A model generated the notes under the pieces. The model had not been told where the DNA came from and made no database searches. It saw nothing but the letters and a program-made list of their open reading frames with translations. The position numbers were made by a program, and so were the translations under genes. Source: Rhizophagus irregularis (taxonomy: Eukaryota; Glomeromycota; Glomeromycetes; Glomerales; Glomeraceae). From it: a DNA stretch of 64,000 nucleotides. The DNA lies in the NCBI RefSeq assembly GCF_026210795.1, contig NC_089436.1:310001-374000 (forward strand), given 5' to 3'. Numbering within the stretch: the stretch's first letter is position 1; each line of letters begins with the position of its first letter. Shown in pieces: positions 35,591 through 48,427 of this stretch.

Positions 35591-38172
35591 TTATTTTTGC
35601 GAACTATAATTATGCATGCTTATTTTTTCCTCTATCCTAGCCCTCTTCCTATCAGGTTCTTCATCCACAGACTCCAACCTATCCTTCAACAACCCAACAA
35701 TGACCGCCATAACCCGCTTCACATTTTTACGCAAATCTTTTCCTCCTCCGATCCTTCCTTCAAAGCAGATTCTGAAAATCGAATATTGAGGGGATCCTTG
35801 CTCGTGCTCGATATTCCATCCGAGGCGAAAAGAATAAAATACCATTCTGAGGCTGTTGTAACGATTCCGTAGATATAGTCGAAGTCTTCCCCGAACGCTT
35901 CACCTGATTTACGTTTCCTATTCTTTTTTATTAACTTGTAGAACGCTTTCATATTGAATCAAATTTTGAGCGAAACCTATAACTACTTGATGTAGCTTCC
36001 CTTCCGAATTAAACCTTTAATAAGGTAACTTAAATACAATACATTAATCTCGAAGAATAGTAATATTTCGAGTGTACCAAATTTGAAAGACATTATTCTA
36101 AGTTGGTATAAAACTAATTTGGTTGTAGACCAGTAATTGTAACCTTGATGAGTTTTGGCGATGAGGTGGGCATCCTACCATAAGTAGAACGTGATGGAGT
36201 GTTGGAAGCAATTACTGTCAAGACCTCAGAAATACGATGCCTTAAAGTCACAAAGAGAAAGGCGTTAAATGGTTGGTATCGATTTGCGTTAAAGCCAATA
36301 AACCAGGTACTACTATTGGCACTTACTTTAATGCTTCTATAAATTGTGCTTGTTCTGTTGGAATAACTACATTTGCAACCAAGAACCTGTATATCCCATC
36401 GTAATTGATTTTATAGATACGAATGCTCGCATCTATAAGTGCAATCATATATTAATTAATAAATACGTTAAAAGTAACTCAAATTTGTACACTTACCACA
36501 AATCCATATACTGAAAGGAGTACCGCCAATCTTATTTCCATGTTTCTTGATTAATTCGTCCAAAGTACCCGCTTGGAAGTCCGCGAGTTTGATGGAATCT
36601 TTTTACCAACATAGATGATGAATCCTTGAATTTCATCTCTCGTATCAAAGCAGAACTTTGCTGTTTTCCCTTTTAAATCAACATCAAAGGATATAAAAGA
36701 TATTTCGAAGATTCACACAATGCTTATAAACTCACCATATAATTCCAATACTGAGTCACGAAACATCTCTTTGATTAAATCATGTAAAGCATCATGGACA
36801 ATTGTATCTTCATTATTTTTACTAATAGAGTCTAGTAGAAAACTGTAAAACATATTATTATCGAGTTAATTACAAATATATCCGCTTCTTGTATTGCTCC
36901 TCTAATCATGCCGGTGGTTGAAAATTCACCACCTCTATGTTCTTCTTCGACACTATAAGATATCGAAGCGTCGTAATTTCGACCTTCCGACATGGTTTAC
37001 GAGAATTCGCTAATTTGATATTTGCAAAAACTAGTTCTATCCTCTTTATTCAGAAGCTCTGTGATTTCGGAAAATTTTGCACACCATCTATCTTCAATTT
37101 CGTCTAGTGGTTTGAATAAATTTAACAACTAGAATGAAAGGAGTTGCCTAACTAGTAATATTCATTCAATATCAGATTTGTGAATGAGAAATTAAATCTT
37201 ACCATAAAATATTATAAATTACATTATTAACTACTGATGAGAAACTCGAAGGTGCTTGTCGTCGACAAATTGTATTCAAAATCGCTTGATCGCAGGTAAA
37301 ATATATTGGTTTTGTCTGTTCAATCAGCATTATATTTTATAGGCATCTATTTATTACGATAATAATGAATATAATAAGAAGTAGTTACAGAAATCCATTA
37401 TTCAGACAGATTTCAATACTTACAGATATTTAATGTCCTTTTTATAACATAAATATGGCTTTTCTTGATTTGTTGAATCGTTAATTGTTGGAAATTCCAA
37501 AACTCATTGGAGAGATTATAGCTTTCGAAATCTACTGAAAAAGTGCGTAAATATATTTAGTTAATGAGGTGAATGAACGAAGCATTGACCACATCGTACA
37601 CTCACATCCTTTTTAGAATTTCCTCTGGCATCAACTTTATGAATTGCATCTTCCCATGAATAAAGAATTTATGTCGTTTCCTGAAATCATAATATTCAGA
37701 CTCGATATCTATGTTTATATATGAATTAGATCCATATTAAATTTTCTTAGAAATGTTGCAAAACTAAAATGCTTTATTACCTTCTTCAAGATTAGGTTTG
37801 GAAGACGGATCAGACGTTGACGAACACGAATCATGAAACCCTCTGACATCAATATCGAAATATTCTGTTGAGACGAGGTTTCTTCGACCTGTTTCCTCCG
37901 GAAGGAGTTCGGATCGCTCTGCTTGTTTTTTGGTTAATACCTTATCAGACGTCTGGCAAAATGTGAAAAATTTAGGGCATATAAATCTTGGATACGATAC
38001 ATCACAAACATTTTTGACAAACCTTTTCTTTCTTAAGAACGCGAGCAGACTGTCAATCATTGATCGCTTTCTTGTAATGGCCAGTTCGACTAACTTTGGA
38101 TCAGTACTAAGTGGGAGGCTTGCTCTGAGCGAGGAGTACCATTCTGAAATAACTCCACTCTTTGTTGTATAA
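35591..38172 (-). pseudogene. Decayed multi-exon CRN/nuclease-type gene
   Basis: Ordered minus-strand pieces: an N-terminal exon ending near 37764 ('KLVELAITRKRSMIDSLLAF'), a basic segment at about 36990 ('LANSRKPCRK'), a middle part at 36850-36350 ('HDALHDLIKEMFRDSVLELY', 'GTLDELIKKHGNKIGGTPF', 'IPTEQAQFIEALK'), and a C-terminus at 35950-35591 ('YIYGIVTTASEWYFI', 'LRKNVKRVMAVIVGLLKDR'). The 'YGIVTTAxxW' block parallels 'MYGIVSTGVDW' in the gene at 15176-16340, so I place it near that nuclease-like family. Frame breaks occur at A/T runs 36600-36604 and 35738-35741, each one base short. Other exon borders are unresolved, and no nuclease core could be read. Confidence 0.5.
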
Positions 38173-41100
38173 GTTCTCTGAAAAAAATCTACCGGCGTGC
38201 GCTTTTCCTCGATAAAAAAAACTCACTTTTGGGGGACATTACTAGCTACAGAAAAAAAATGACGTGTTTGATGTGTTTTATGTTACACAGAACCGTGAAC
38301 GTGATCAGTGATATAAAAAACTAAGTCTCGAAGTTTTTAAGTTTTTGAAGTTTTTGAAATCTACCATACTGTAACACCTCAGTGGATAACTTAAAAAGCC
38401 TAGATAAATTCGTGTCTTACTTTTTATATTTCTTATCTTCGTAGAACAAATGTGTGTCCTTTGAAATGTGATTGTCCTTCCTCATGAGAAGGAAGATCCT
38501 CTCACAGAAGACAGTACAACTACTGAATGCTCAGATTATGCCCGTAATAAGGCTGTGGTTCATGATAAGTTGCCAAAGGCGTGCATTGTGCGCTCAATCA
38601 CTTTTGTCGGAGGCAGAGCTCGTTATTCCAAATATAATCCTTTGTTTCAGCCGTGCCGAGTATTCTCTCAAAGTTTATCCATGGACTTAACTCGGATAGG
38701 AATTCTATTATATCGCTCTTCTATTTTTTTTCATTCGGCCTTTATCATATCATTTTCAGTTCCGGAGACGTGAACATTCTGCGTTTAAATGGAAATTTTC
38801 TCATTAAACTTTTGTAAGCTTTTTATCTCGGGCCTTTGGCTATTTAATTAGTAGAATTACAACAATCATTCAAGTTTCATTGAGCACTGTGTAAAACATT
38901 ATTCTGAAGAAACATGCTTGAGCAATAGATGAAATTTTTTTTACATTTGTCCTGTAATTCTTTTAGTTGCAGACTTCTTTTTTTTTACAGATCATAATTA
39001 TTTGAATGTATTTATAGAGGAAAATTCAGATCGCCAACATTTTTATCTCATCACTCATCACATCACCAATGTGGGCAAATTTTATTAGATTCATAGCGAA
39101 TCAGGAAATGCTAGAGAAGCGAATGAAATGTATGATGCTATCAAAGATGGAGGATCCTAGGCTATTTAATGCGAGTCCCAGCATCATTTTATTTCTTTGT
39201 TCTCAAATTTCCGGCAAATATCTAACTAATTTGTTCCTACAATAGCTAAATATGAAATAATATCTATGATTGAGGGGGTTTTTCAATGCCAGAAAAGATT
39301 ATCACGCTGATGATACACGTTGGGTTGATTAGATTAAATTAGGGAATATTTTGTAATAGATTTTTTCGGCGAAGATCAAAATGCCAATATATAGCAAGAA
39401 AAGTAGACCGTATGGTTTCGTATGGTTTTGGAACATCTATAGGGCTAGCAGATCGATTAACATCGTGATGACATGTTCCAAGAAGCTAGCCGAACAATAA
39501 AACAACCTATCTTTTATAACTTTGCGGATTATACTTGTTCTTTTGATTGTTGATATCAATGAACAAATAATGGTAGGTTTGGTCGGTTTTAATTTTTCGT
39601 TTGATTTTTGCTTTACTTTTGCAAGGTGGATAAAAGGATTCACTAACCGGGACATCAACTTTTTATATAATTTACAGGATCGATTTTGGTATACGCTTTT
39701 GGAGAAATTATGTTAAAATGATCACATCACGAAAATCTGAACAATGGCTTCTCCTTAATTTAACAATAAAAGAATTTGACGCTATCCATATGTAAAGATC
39801 ATCAAGAGACCCTTTTTTAACAATAATATACATAAGAATTTTGAGAATATGCGAGAAAGTAGAGAAGAACGCAATTACTTCTACTGCGCATTTAAAATAA
39901 AATAGCATACACGCTCCTACATTATTTGAAAAGATTATTGTTATGTAAAAAGCACGCTAATGCGTTTATTCTTTATTATTTGTTAAATAAATTACATATA
40001 GCAGTTCATACAGCTGAATAATAAAAAATTTCTAACTATTGGGATTGTATCGAATAGCAGAATTGGAGACACAAATAAAAAAAGTATATGAGATAAACAA
40101 CAATTTATCAAATAATAATATACCTTCAACTAGTTTAGGATTACTGTATAAAACACATTTAGAAGCCATTTACAGTATTTACAACAAGATTGCTAAGTAT
40201 AATAAGCACATGGAATAAAAATTTTGTTATTTTAACATAATCTGCTATAGATATCAATTAATTTATGGTTTTTTTTAGTACAGTATTACTCAATTGAATA
40301 TTAGTCAAAATGGTATATTATACGATTAAAAGTTTAAAATATGGAGCGTGATAAAACAATAAAATTCTAGTATAACGAATATGATTCACTCATTTTTATA
40401 ATTAAATATTAAAATCATGAATACTAATATATTGATTTACATAAAAAATAAAAAATAGTACTGCTAGTCGATTGGTAAAATGAAATAAAATATTATTTTA
40501 TTAACCTTAATAAAGTCAATTTGCGTTCTTTTTAGCGCCTTAAGATCTATAGATAGATCTATTATATTACTATTTGTAATAGGGATAATCAAACCAAATT
40601 ATTATGCCATCATGCGGCATTAATTAAATGCGTGTAGCAAACCATATGATCGGAGTATCTACAATTTCGTTAAGTGGTCGTTTTATTGTACTATTCGTTT
40701 GAAAAATGAGAGTTAAATGACAATTGACAAATTAGCTCAACCAGAAGAGATCCTTCTGGATTCGAGAAATATCATAACAATACATGTTTCTTTAATTTTC
40801 ATCCTCTGGACTTGTAAAATAAATTATGCCTAATATGAACACTTTTAAAAATAAATTTTAGGAGTTCTATTAACAAATGGTTTACTACAGGGGAGGCCCT
40901 CAATTATTTATCTTGTCTTAATGCTGTAATGTCATTTTTGTTTGTTAATTATAAGCTTATTATTTAAGCTAATTCATATTAAAAAGCTTGATTCATTGAT
41001 TTGATATAAAAAGCCTGTGCTGTTTTAATATATCAAATTTACAATTTACGTAATACAGGGCTCGCCGTAATAAGAATTCATATGATCTTTGCGCAACTGG

Positions 41101-41735
41101 ATATCATGCATCTAGTATACCCCAATTCATATTTCTCACATTAATAAAACACGTCAAAGATTATAATATTCTTTTAATAATTTTCAATAAGAAATCAGAA
41201 ACTCTACATTACTATCGTACAATATAAATTACTATTTGTGTAACGTGTGATTAAACAGCGTGCCTTATTTTCAAAAAATTTATACTTTTATTCTTTTTTT
41301 TTTAAAAAAAAAGAATATCCACAATTCTTTTAGAAAAAGTACTTTCCATTTAAATCTTTTATTACACAATATTTTGTAAAATAAAAATAACTGATAAAAA
41401 CGTCGTCATAAAAGGAAAAGGAAGGTTCTTTAAAAAAAAATTTTACACGAAATGTAGATCGTTTCATTGATTGCTTTCATTATTTGGATATACAAGTTTT
41501 TTTTTATTTTTCTCGAAATAAATTTTTGACATAATAGAAAGAATTTGGTGATACTCGAGTTTTCCATACAAGAAAAAATACGGAGTTGATCACTCCGATC
41601 ACACGAAAAACTTTGTACTAACTATTTCATTTTTAGTGATCTGCTATTTGTTATTGGATTTTTGTTTATCCTATATATATTCCGTTAATTCGGTTTCTTA
41701 ATAAATTTTCTTATGCATAAAGCAGTAGCGATAAA
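38173..41735. other. Gene-poor region with scraps
   Basis: An unrecognised open frame at 38468-38773 overlaps another frame of similar length, so neither is convincing. 39107-39190 repeats the fragment at 14724-14790. 40048-40218 reads as a coiled-coil-like tail ('ELETQIKKVYEINNNL', 'HLEAIYSIYNKIAKYNKHME') and may be a last exon or relic. The final 200 bp is the 5' flank of the kinase gene. Confidence 0.4.
40036..40218 (+). pseudogene. Possible relic exon, coiled-coil tail
   Basis: About 60 codons open to TAA 40216-40218 without a start. It is helical and polar, with no partner exon found nearby. Confidence 0.25.
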
Positions 41736-43645
41736 ATGAATTCAGGGTATAAACCTCGGTCGGCCAAGAAAAAGATAGCAGAAAAAATAAGCTTTTTTAT
41801 TACCAAATGTAGAAATATTATAAAAAGAAATAAATCTAAACCAGTTAATGATATAGTTGAGACATTACCAGAACTAGCATCACCATCACTATCTTCACTA
41901 TCTTCTTCGTCGTCGTCATCATTATCATCACCATCATCACCATCATCACCATCATCACCATCAATTTTATGGTCATCATCAATATTAAGTAATAATCCAG
42001 AACCAGCACAATATTCGCCATCATATCCATTATATCAATATCCACAATATTCACAATATTCACCACTACTACAGCCATCATCACAATTATTATCAACACT
42101 ATCACTTCCTTGTATATTATCAACGAGCTGGCAGGTTGACCGTAATGATCGTCATAGAAGTTATCAGACTTATCAAGAAATGAAACCTTGGGATGAGCGA
42201 GAGATGAATGATGAATTATATCTACAATCACTAAAACTTTCATTAGGGTGGTGTATGGAATGTCGAAAGTTATTTACTGGAAAGAAATGGTGTCGTTCTT
42301 GTAATGCTGCTCATTTTCATGAACAAACTTCGGAATGGACAAGTTGGAGACCTGGTCTAGATAATTTAATCATCAAAACACAAATTACTGCAAATAATGT
42401 TCATAGCTTTTTTGAATGGATTCCTTTTGTAAATTTTGATCATATTACATATTTAGCAAAAGGTGGATATAGTATTGTTTATAAAGCTATATGGAAACAA
42501 GGTCCAATTATTTATTGGGATACAAATATTAATAACTGGGAACGTTTTGGTAGTCATGAAGTAGTATTGAAAGTAATAAAAGGATCTCAAAAAAATTTAA
42601 GCGAATTTATTAATGAGGTAAATATGGGATTTATTGTTTACTCTCAGTTAAATAAAATATTTTTTTTTTTACAATTTTATTATAATTATAGCTTTCAGCT
42701 CATCACAAATTTAATACAATGATTGGACATGTACTTCGTTGTTTTGGAATTTCACGTTGGAAGGATACAGGCGACTTTATTGTTGTAACATCGTATGCTA
42801 AAGATGGGAATTTACGACAATACATTCGTAAAAATTTTTTAAATTTTTCATGGATTGAACGTTTAATTACACTTAAAGACATTGCTGAGGGTCTGGAAAT
42901 TATTCATAACTCTGGGTACGTTCATCGTGATTTACATACAGGTAATATTTTAAGACATGGAAGTTGGACAATGATAAGCGATCTTGGGCTTACATGGCAT
43001 CAAGATTCTGTATCAACAGGTGAACTATTTGGTGTATTACCTTATATAGCTCCAGAAATTCTATCTGGAAGTCAGTATTCTTCGGCGTCTGATATATATA
43101 GTTTTGCAATGATTATGTATGAAGTTGCAAGTGGAAAAATCCCATTTTACCACGAGGATATCAGCCCTATTAATATTATTAAAGGATCTCGACCTGAACT
43201 TCCTTCTGCTACTCCTTTTATTTATACCGAACTTATGAAATCTTGTTGGGATTCTGACCCGAAGGAAAGGCCAACTGCTGGATATCTTGTTAACTTATTT
43301 GATGATTGGATTCATAGTAAAGGGAAGCAATTAATCGTAACTTATAATTCCTTTCAAAATGCTGAAATTGAGCGAAAGTATTCAAATATTGACATTGAAG
43401 AAAGTTATACTTCTACTATCGATCAAATTAGTCAATTAATTTCTATTAAATGGTCAACAGAAACTTCAATTAGGTTTACATGTCGTAATAAGGTTAATGA
43501 AGCTGAAAAATTGCAACCTTTTGTCTTAAAAATTGTTATTTTTGTCGTAACTGTAAATATGGTGATGATTTTTCAATCAGTTGTGATAGGCGTAACGTTT
43601 GTAATTATTGTAAATAATGAAAATAGCTGTAATTTAATTAATTAA
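41736..43645 (+). CDS. Tyrosine-kinase-like (TKL-type) protein kinase, C-terminus probably frameshifted
   Basis: Two exons, 41736-42617 and 42692-43645, with a 74-bp phase-0 intron, give 611 residues. The N-terminus is basic, then a Ser/Pro run (encoded by a catcatcac microsatellite), then Tyr/Gln/Pro-rich. A Cys pair set 'CMEC...WCRSC' (about 173-190) precedes the kinase domain. Motifs: 'LAKGGYSIVYKAIW' (G-loop), 'VVLKVI' (VAIK Lys), 'VHRDLHTGNIL' (catalytic loop), 'ISDLGLTW' (DLG), 'GVLPYIAPEIL', 'CWDSDPKERPTA'. All catalytic residues are present, so it is probably active. The last 45 residues are an odd hydrophobic stretch. Another frame beginning at A5 43506-43510 encodes a Cys-rich ribbon ending at TAA 43615-43617, so one A is probably missing. 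Confidence 0.85.
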
Positions 43646-45422
43646 AAAAATAAACCACGAATTTATTTATTAGTAAATTTGATAACAATTATCAAAGCAC
43701 TAATTGCACTAATTTTTTTTTCTTTTTCTAACGCTAAGAAAAATAAAAAAAAATATAAATACGTAAGGCAGGACGTTAATTCGTGTAGATCTCTATTTTA
43801 TAATAGTATCAGCAAGGAATTTATAGCAACTATGCAACATGCATTATCGTAATTCCGGCCCTGAAAATGAGTACAGCTCATACCGTATAGATCATCATGT
43901 GTAGCATTTTTTTTTTATAATAAGATTAACGTTATTAAAGTTTTATTATTACAATTATTATTTATATGGTTTTAGTACATCACATCAAAGTTATATGCGG
44001 TAAAGTGATGTATCATTTTAATAACCGATTCTTCGAAATATCGTTTATTCTTCCGATCCAAATGAAATACTGTAGGTGGTTGCTTCAATTTGGTCATAAA
44101 CAACAACAAAAAAAAAAAATCCTAAACGATAGAATAAATTTTTAATCAAAATATTAATAGTTATCAACAAAATTGTTTCTTTAACGCTATAATTACGCAA
44201 ATATTTATCAAATATTTCAAAATCACAACTAATAATTTTTACGAAAGAAGCGGAAAAATTCCAAATTTTAAACGAGAATAAATCCATCCTTTTAATATTA
44301 TTAATGATTGATGGTAGTACCTCGGGGTAACTTGTGCAATGCTTCAATATTATTGAGGAGAAAGATTTTATAGTTTCACTTAAATATAGTTTATATTTTC
44401 CAAAAATAGTTGATCTCTTTACCCCATGGTAAGACATTAATATTATATCCAAAAAGAAAAATAAGAAAAAAAAATTCTTTGTAATAAAATATTGAGATTG
44501 TTACTAATTAAGGTAGAAAAAAAAAAAAACCTATTTTATTGTGTTTTAAAATGTTTAATATTAATATTAAAAATTTATCCGGACTTTTGCTTAACTATTG
44601 TTTTATCTAATTTAGAGATATTTTTAAAATTAAAAACGTGGAGATTTTTAATATTCCGAATATCCCCTGTTTAATAAAATTTTGAAACGTTCGTTGATAC
44701 AATTTTAACGAAGTTATTTAAGTTTAAACTTTTTTTGGAATATAATAGGATGATGTGAAACTTCGTTATAGTACAAGTATTTTGAAATAAATGAAACAAT
44801 GAAACACAAAGGAAAAAAAAAATTCAAAGTATACCAATATGATCGATATCCAATCATTTTGAATTACCGAAAATTGTTTACTTAAAAATATACATCCAGA
44901 AATTCAAATATTTTAAAATAATGGGTTTGGATTTCATTTAGGTTTTAGAATTTTAAAGTTTCAAATTTTTTTTTTTTTGTGAACAATCTAAATTTTTTTT
45001 TAGAATTATGATCATCATTGAACAATAGAATTTAAAGGGTCATGGTAGTACTATTGTTATCAAAAAAAAACTTCAAAAAATCCGCGGAATTTCGTATCAC
45101 ATGATCGACAAAGCGCAGTAATCATAGAATTTAGGTAATGATGATAATCTTTTTACTAATTAATGAATGAACGTATAAATGGTAATAATACTTTTCGAAC
45201 TGTCTCGGCATCCAATATTAGAAATGAGCGGCTTGCTATAGTTTCGGTGTGTATAAATATGCCTGAACGCGACGAAGGTTTTCTTGCAACAAAAAAATTT
45301 CAATCGATAATAAAATAAAAAAAAAAACAATTCAATAATTCTATTAAAAGTCAATCAATATTTTAGATCAAATTACAAACTTTTGATTTATTTTTTTCTT
45401 AAATTATTAAAACTCCTTAAAA
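43646..45422. other. Intergenic between kinase and BTB genes
   Basis: A minus-strand frame at 44045-44452 (135 codons) has no recognisable domain and is not called. The 60 bp before the BTB start is AT-rich leader. Confidence 0.4.
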
Positions 45423-45827
45423 ATGTCTGTTATTCAAGAAATCCCTGCTCCTTATTTTGTTTCTTTATTACATGAAGAAGGATCAAATTATTTCAACAAT
45501 AAGTCTCACGCATTCGAATTGAAGGTAGAAGGTCTTGATAGATCATTCTTCGTACATTTAGAATATCTTACTTCTCAATCAACATTTTTCCGAGATACAC
45601 TTGCTAATGTAAAAGAAGGGGATCTAGTGAAGATCATTGTACCATCCCCTGAAACCTTTGAACCAATTATTGAATATTTATATTTCGGAAATGGTGACAA
45701 ATGGTATGATACCATGAGCCCTGATAACTATAATGATGTTTGGGAAAACGTTCAACATCTCGGTTTAGACGAAAAGGCGAGAACAATTTGTTTGGCATAT
45801 TATCAAAACAATTTAGCAATAGAATAA
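45423..45827 (+). CDS. BTB/POZ-domain protein
   Basis: A single exon of 134 residues. BTB hallmarks: 'HAFELKVEGLDRSFFVHLEYL' region (about 27-47) with the partner-binding helix 'SQSTFFRDTLAN', 'VKIIVPSPETFEPIIEYLYFG' region (about 70-92), and a closing helical pair to residue 130. The protein is essentially a lone BTB fold. Such proteins form homo- or hetero-dimers and in other fungi often serve as adaptors for cullin-3 ubiquitin ligases (family knowledge; not shown here). The start is ATG after 'cttaaaa'. The 3' flank is very A/T-rich, with 'aataaaat' at about 46150. Confidence 0.9.
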   Translation: MSVIQEIPAPYFVSLLHEEGSNYFNNKSHAFELKVEGLDRSFFVHLEYLTSQSTFFRDTLANVKEGDLVKIIVPSPETFEPIIEYLYFGNGDKWYDTMSPDNYNDVWENVQHLGLDEKARTICLAYYQNNLAIE

Positions 45828-47028
45828 TAGAATAATGTTTCAAATATAGCTCTTATTTTTTATTTTCACGTAGTTCTGCATTGTAATTTATTCATCACAA
45901 AAAAAAAAAGGATACAAACGAAAAAAAAAAAAGTTTTTTAAAAAAAAGGACAATTTTTGCATATTCATTAGACCTTAAAAAAAAAAAAGAAAAAAAAGAA
46001 GCTTTTAAAAAGTATTTAGCATTTATTTTTCATCGAATCGTTAAAAAAAAAAATTTTTATTTTATTTTTATTTTCTTTTCATTACTTTATTTTATTTCTT
46101 TCTTATTCTGTATTTTTTTCATTTTTCTTTTCTTTTTATTTGCATTTCAATAAAATATTTATTTTATCTTTTTTAAAAAAAAATGCGCCGCTTGCATCCG
46201 GAATCCGGATAAATTAATTATTCCAGAATTATTGTGTTATTAAAGAAAAAATGAATGGTATTATAAGTTGAAATATTCCATTCATATTATTAAAATGTTT
46301 ATTACTAAAACTTCTTTCAATTTTATTATTATTCGAATCGTGATATATATTATTTTAAAGGCTATTCTTCGCTAATTTCATGGCGATGGAGTTCATTTTT
46401 AACTTATTTATTCCCATAAGTTCTATACTTTATTAATAAAGTATGTACTGTATTAAATTATGAGATTACCCAAAAATTCTGACATCTATAATCTCGAATT
46501 CTAGATGGCCCGCCAGTTTTAAAATCCTGGCAAATCAAGGTTACAGAACCCAACGGTTAAAAATACTGCTGGTAAAATCCCGAAGTTTAGAAGTCTTAAA
46601 TTGTATTATGCATATCACTTTAAATTGAAATAATAAATGTTTGTTAAATCAAATTAATATAATTATTAACAATATTAACGCAAAATAAATATTATTATTA
46701 ACGCAAAATATTTGCAAGTTTTAAAGAAATATAAAATTCCATTTATCTTTTATTTTTTTTTAAGTAAGTTAATTAAAGTCTCAATCAATTTTAAAAGAAA
46801 GCTATTCCATGATCCCCCGACTATCAATAATACATCAGATACTGTACAGTACATCAGCTTGAGTATTCACTTGTTTCTCACAAACTTCACATTGTTTTAA
46901 AAATAAATTCGACTAGTAAAAAAAAACAATACAAAAAATACATTAATTGGAATTGAAATTTTACAAATATTTTGTGATAATTTTACCAAAATATTTTGTG
47001 ATAATAATTTTATTAGCGATGCTCTAAT

Positions 47029-47170
47029 AAAGAATTTTTATCCGAAAATTTCCATAATTTCTCCGTGGCTTCCGTGAAAATGATACATTCACACGGGATA
47101 TCCGTGTTAGATCCATGAAAATGATACATTCACGGAAAAATCATGGAAATATAAAACACATCAACATTTT
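47029..47170 (+). repeat. Dispersed repeat, copy 1
   Basis: 'gaatttttatccgaaaattt' then 'ttccgtgaaaatgatacatt', 'gatatccgtgttag' and 'attttttacag' match the element at 57613-57817 in the same order and orientation. Confidence 0.65.
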
Positions 47171-48370
47171 TTACAGATTACAGTGATGCAAATAGCCGAA
47201 TATACACCTTTAGGATTCAACGTCATTTTTTTAAATTATAGTAAGATTATGATGGGTGTCAACATTTATCGTAATTAACTAGTATAAAATTAAATAAATA
47301 CTTTAACCTATAACGACATAATGGATTGAATTTTCTCTTGGTCGGACTTGTCTCTGTTCTTATGCCCTTGGATTCTGGACTCTCAGTATCTCTTAGTTTT
47401 TATCAACCCGTAAGTACTTTTCTTTGTAAAGTTTTTTTATCCCGCATTTTATAACGATTGTACCAAAATAAATTTATCATCATGTGATACCATGTTGACC
47501 AATTTTATTGGTCATCTAATGTCGCTCATCACGCACATGACGGTCATGTCGTACATAAGAAATCTGAATAATAGTAGTATAGTACAGATCACACTATAAT
47601 AAAAGGCAAAATCCTACATTTAACAATTATCATTTGTACTAATAAATACCTGCCTCATTATTAAAGCTGTAAATACATTATTGAAATTTGATTAATTAGT
47701 TTTATTATTTTTCACATAATAGTTTACCCTGAATTATAACAAATGGTTATGTATCCTTTATTTTTTAAATAAAAAAAAATAAGAATTAACTTAAGTTTGA
47801 TTAATGCTACATGAAATTAAAATATGAAATAATCCCACTAGTGTACATAGATATATAATCGTATCGGAAAGTGATACCCGATTTAAAATTGAAGACAAAA
47901 ACAAAAATACGTGTATTTTTTCACTAGTAAAATAAAAATTTATACTTGATAACGCCAAAACAGCAGCCTTCTTAAAAAGAACTATCTAAATTTCATCTTT
48001 TCTTTAGCACAGCTTTAAGACTCTTGGCAGAGCATCACACTTCTAGGTAATATATTAAATAGCTACTAAATGTTTTCCGGTTTGTTTCTGATAAATTCGC
48101 TGACAAATCAATAGTTAAAATTTTATTCAATTTTAACTTCTTCGTTATATACGTTAATATTTTTCTCTAATTTTGAAAAGTGGTTCAATAATCATAGCTG
48201 ATATTTTGATCATAGAAATTATTGTAGGACATCTTAAAAAGAACAAATACCGGATAGCACTGACTAAGGAATCCCCATTTTGACGTACCCTCCTTATAAT
48301 ATGTAGAGGTAATTTTTAATTCTGGTAAAGTTAGGTTAATTCTGGCCGATTTTTCCATGTTCCATACAAA

Positions 48371-48427
48371 GTATCCCGGGTACGATCCAATTTTTTAAAT
48401 AAGGTAAATTGGTTTATACCCGGGTAC
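48371..48427. repeat. Inverted repeat with CCCGGGTA arms
   Basis: 'tatcccgggtacgatccaat' pairs imperfectly with 'attggtttatacccgggta'. Confidence 0.5.

Noticed and set aside
38468-38773. Two overlapping plus-strand frames of about 100 and 72 codons
   Set aside because: They conflict with each other and neither shows a domain or splice context.
41845-42243. 132-codon minus-strand frame opposite the kinase
   Set aside because: It mirrors the catcatcac microsatellite of the kinase Ser/Pro run.
44045-44452. 135-codon minus-strand frame between kinase and BTB genes
   Set aside because: Phe/Ile/Lys-rich as expected from AT-rich DNA, no recognisable domain, and no partner exon.
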